Positions 61,466 to 64,000 of a DNA stretch of 64,000 nucleotides are shown here, in pieces. The DNA is from CBDCMJ01 sp965218875. GTDB taxonomy: Bacteria > Chloroflexota > Dehalococcoidia > Lucifugimonadales > UBA3495. Below the pieces are notes generated by a model. That model searched no databases. It was not told the origin of the DNA and saw only the letters and a program-made list of their open reading frames with translations. Each line of letters starts with the position of its first letter. Positions within the stretch are counted from its first letter, which is position 1. The DNA lies in contig OZ244707.1 of assembly GCA_965218875.1 (NCBI GenBank), forward strand, positions 1,674,001 to 1,738,000, written 5' to 3'. A program made the position numbers and the translations under genes.

Positions 61466-62380
61466 TTAGCGGTCCAGCTTCCGGATCTGAAACCGGGCCT
61501 CCTGCTCCAGGGGCAGGACGACGGCTGCCGGGTCCAGGTCGCCCAGGCCCTGGTCCGCGGCCTCCCCGATGAGCCGGTAGGCCAGGTCTCCCCCAGGAAT
61601 GGGGGAGTCCAGTTCCCGCGCCAGTTCCCGGACCAGGCTCAGGTCTTTCAAGAACAGCTTCAGTTGCCCCCGGACTCCCTCGAAATTCCGCTCCATCATC
61701 ACGGGCGCGTTGCGGCCCAGCATGAAACTCTGGCCCCAGCCGGAATTTACCACCTCGAACACCAACTCCGGGTCGGCCCCCGACTTGGCGCCCAGCAGCA
61801 TGCCCTCGGCGGCGGCCAGGGCGTGTATGGTGGTGAGAAGCTGATTGACCAGCTTGACGGTGGTGCCGGTGCCGGTGGGGCCGATGTGCCGGACCGTGGC
61901 GCCCATGGCGTCGAAGACGGGCTGAGCCGCGTCGTAGGCCTCTTGGGGCCCGCCGGCCATGATGGACAAGGTCCCGGCGGCAGCCCGCTCCACGCCGCCG
62001 CTGATGGGAGCATCCAGAAAGGCTGCTCCCCGCGCTTCGGCGGCGGCGGCGCAACTCCGGGAGGTGTGGATGCCCACAGTGCTGTGGTCTACCAGGACCT
62101 GGCCGGGCCGCGCCAGGGACATGATGCCGTCATCGGCGGGGCCGCCTAGGAAGATTTCCTCCACGGTGGCCACGTCGGGCAAGCAGGCGAGAACAACGTC
62201 GGCGGCTTCTACCACCTGGGCCGGGGACTCCGCGGGATGGGCGCCGGCGGCGGCGATCTCTCGCACCTTGGCTTGGCTACGGTTGTGGACCGTCAGGTCA
62301 AAACCCGCCTGCAGCAGCCGGTAGCACATCGGCAGGCCCATCCTGCCCAGGCCGATGAAGCCCACCTTGAGTGCCGGCAT
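61466..62380 (-). CDS. 3-hydroxyisobutyrate dehydrogenase-family oxidoreductase
   Basis: NAD(P)-dependent beta-hydroxyacid dehydrogenase of 304 residues. The Rossmann GLGRMGLP motif opens the protein, followed by DAPISGGVERAAAGTLSIMAGG (substrate-binding serine and glycines, shortened here to DAPISGGVERAAAG) and the catalytic lysine in TGTTVKLVNQLL. Length is standard. ATG 62380 has GGAGG nine bases upstream. It would oxidise an acid such as 3-hydroxyisobutyrate, tartronate semialdehyde or a relative. The aminotransferase gene lies upstream on the same strand, 147 bases away. Confidence 0.92.
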   Translation of the reverse strand: MPALKVGFIGLGRMGLPMCYRLLQAGFDLTVHNRSQAKVREIAAAGAHPAESPAQVVEAADVVLACLPDVATVEEIFLGGPADDGIMSLARPGQVLVDHSTVGIHTSRSCAAAAEARGAAFLDAPISGGVERAAAGTLSIMAGGPQEAYDAAQPVFDAMGATVRHIGPTGTGTTVKLVNQLLTTIHALAAAEGMLLGAKSGADPELVFEVVNSGWGQSFMLGRNAPVMMERNFEGVRGQLKLFLKDLSLVRELARELDSPIPGGDLAYRLIGEAADQGLGDLDPAAVVLPLEQEARFQIRKLDR

Positions 62381-62527
62381 GAACGTGTTCCTCCGCCCTG
62401 GACTATGGACCGGAAATATGGGATTGCAGCAGCCGCGACGACGGCTGCCAACGCCATCGCCGGGCAAATCCGGCGTCAGGTGGCGCCGACGCGCCGGGCT
62501 TCACCCCCGGCCGGGTGGCAGTGGGGC

Positions 62528-63907
62528 CTAACCGGCCCCCAATTCGGCGGCGACCCGGCCTATGACCCGGTCCAGCACCAGCAGGATTTCGTCGATTTCC
62601 GAGGAAGTGACGCACAGGGGAGGTGCGATGTTCATCACGTCGCCTCCCCGCAGTATCAGGCCGCCCTCCGAAAATCCCTGGGTCAGTCGCCGGCCCAACT
62701 CCGCCTCGGTCGGGAAGTATTCTTTGCTGGTGCGGTCCTGCACCAGTTCCAGCCCGCACAGGAGGCCGAGGCCCCGGACGTCCCCGATGATCCGGTGCCG
62801 CTGCTGCAACTCCAGCAGCCCTTCCTTCAGGTAGGCGCCCATCTTGGCCGCGTTCTCCGGCATCCCCTCGGTTTCCATGATCTCGATGTTCTTGAGGGCG
62901 GCCGCGGCGGCCACCGGGTGCCCGCCGAAGGTGATCACGTGGCGGAAAGCGGCCTTCTCGCTGCCGACGAAGGCGTCGGAAACGTGCTTGCGGGTAATGG
63001 CGGCTCCCATGGGGATGTAGCCGCTGGTGATCCCCTTGGCCACGGTCATGATGTCGGGGGTCACGCCCCAGTGATCGCAGGCGAACATCTTGCCGGTGCG
63101 GCCGAACCCGGTGATGACCTCGTCGGCGATTAGCAGACAGCCGTAGCGGTCGCAGACCTCGCGCAGCAGCGGCCAGTAGTTGGGGGCCGGCACCACCGCG
63201 CCGTAGGGGGTGGAAACAGGCTCGGCAACCACGGCGGCGATGGTGTTGGGGCCCTGGAACTTGATGATGTCCTCGATGGCCCGGACGCACCGCTCGGCGC
63301 ACTCCTCGGGCGTGGCGCCGCCGTACTCGCACCGGTAGGGGAGCGGCTGGGGGGCGTGGAAGACCCCGGCCAGCAGCGGCTCGTAGTCACTCTTGGGGAA
63401 GATGGGTGAGCCGCCCAGGGCTAGGGTGCCGAAGGTTGCCCCGTGATAGGAACCCTTGCGGCTGATGAACTTGGTGCGCAGGGGCTCGCCGGTGCGCTTG
63501 AAGTAGGCGCGGGCCAGCTTCATGGCCGTTTCCACCGCTTCGGAGCCGCCGCTGGTGAAGAAACACCGGGAGAGGTCGCCGGGGGTGATCCGGGCAACCT
63601 TTTCGGCCAGGCGGATGGTCGGCTCGGTGGTGGAGCCCATGGGCATGTAGGTGAGCTTGAGCATCTGCTGGTAGGCCGCGTCGGCTATTTCGTGGCGTCC
63701 GTAGCCCACGTTTTTCAGCCACAGGCCGGACATAACGTCGACGTAGCTGCGTCCCAGGGCGTCGGTTACCGTGCAGCCCCGGCCGTCGACGAAGATCTGC
63801 GGCTCGCCCTTCTCGGCCATGTCGCTGGGCTCCCGCAGGTAGACCCACAGGTGTTCCAGCGCCGATTCTTGCAGGGTGTCGACATCCGACTGAGTGTGGG
63901 TGGCCAA
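62528..63907 (-). CDS. Class III (aspartate/omega) aminotransferase
   Basis: PLP enzyme of 459 residues related to beta-alanine or 4-aminobutyrate:pyruvate transaminases. It shows TSGGSEAVETAMKLARAY, DEVITGFGRTG (the Asp that contacts the PLP ring nitrogen), the Schiff-base lysine in TVAKGITSGYIP, and TFGGHPVAAAAAL. All PLP residues are intact. TTG 63907 has GGAGG behind a few bases upstream. Product semialdehyde could be handled by the dehydrogenase family enzyme at 61466, but that is a guess. The 93 bases to the window end show no further gene. Confidence 0.93.
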   Translation of the reverse strand: MATHTQSDVDTLQESALEHLWVYLREPSDMAEKGEPQIFVDGRGCTVTDALGRSYVDVMSGLWLKNVGYGRHEIADAAYQQMLKLTYMPMGSTTEPTIRLAEKVARITPGDLSRCFFTSGGSEAVETAMKLARAYFKRTGEPLRTKFISRKGSYHGATFGTLALGGSPIFPKSDYEPLLAGVFHAPQPLPYRCEYGGATPEECAERCVRAIEDIIKFQGPNTIAAVVAEPVSTPYGAVVPAPNYWPLLREVCDRYGCLLIADEVITGFGRTGKMFACDHWGVTPDIMTVAKGITSGYIPMGAAITRKHVSDAFVGSEKAAFRHVITFGGHPVAAAAALKNIEIMETEGMPENAAKMGAYLKEGLLELQQRHRIIGDVRGLGLLCGLELVQDRTSKEYFPTEAELGRRLTQGFSEGGLILRGGDVMNIAPPLCVTSSEIDEILLVLDRVIGRVAAELGAG

Positions 63908-64000
63908 GGTTTTCCTCCGGCGTGGGGTGGGAATTGGGGGCCGGCCCGCGGCCGCAACGGCTTATGCTTGGGACCACGCCCGGTCGCGCCTGAATGGCGC

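Overview
The window is high-GC bacterial chromosome with dense genes, short intergenic gaps, and many GTG and TTG starts behind GGAGG-type ribosome sites. The gene content suggests a Chloroflexota bacterium, perhaps a Dehalococcoidia/SAR202-like lineage: many family III CoA-transferases, an amidase, a flavin-dependent luciferase-family oxidoreductase, an FAH-family enzyme, a molybdenum hydroxylase subunit, and a canonical F-type ATP synthase. This is inference from gene content, because no rRNA gene is present. I saw no tRNA, rRNA or CRISPR array.

Layout. 1-1500: an IS1182/IS5-like transposase next to a truncated DUF2513-like gene. 1.6-7 kb: NAD-dependent epimerase, thioredoxin reductase, ATP-NAD/AcoX-type kinase, amidase and a higBA toxin-antitoxin pair. 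7.1-17.3 kb: a minus-strand acyl-CoA cluster with five CaiB/BaiF CoA-transferases, a double hot-dog MaoC-type hydratase, a CitE-like lyase and a zinc-ribbon protein. Four of the transferases form two adjacent pairs; in each pair one partner lacks the catalytic aspartate, which suggests heteromeric enzymes. 17.9-29.3 kb: a molybdenum hydroxylase large subunit, an EF-G paralogue, a methylmalonyl-CoA-mutase-type large subunit, tyrS, ribF, rsmD, coaD and a coiled-coil protein. 30.5-39.3 kb: a bifunctional nuclease, the ATP synthase operon (AtpI-like, B, E, F, H, A, G, D, C) with a clear promoter, then rex. 39.5-50 kb: a DUF503 protein, a hydrolase, a membrane iron-sulfur oxidoreductase of the FadF/HdrD type, a luciferase-family oxidoreductase, an FAH-family hydrolase, an M16 peptidase and a metallo-beta-lactamase-fold hydrolase.

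The most notable content is two probable selenoprotein genes. One is a UGSC-family protein (46193-46723, minus) and the other a GrdB/PrdB-family protein (50591-51790, plus). In both, a single in-frame TGA sits in the expected redox motif, and a short hairpin follows directly. No Sec machinery gene lies in the window.

52-56.6 kb is an accessory island: a VapB-like antitoxin with a decayed vapC, a DUF2806 protein, and an MmeI-like restriction-methylation enzyme whose specificity region has clearly lower GC than the rest of the gene. After it come uvrA, a PQQ-type sugar dehydrogenase lipoprotein, a beta-hydroxyacid dehydrogenase and a class III aminotransferase.

The longer intergenic gaps carry a mosaic family of short repeats. 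These include MITE-like elements with 13-14 bp perfect terminal inverted repeats, a conserved ~140 bp block in four copies, tandem arrays, and a 12 bp-stem hairpin. Almost every gap over 300 bp without genes contains some of these.
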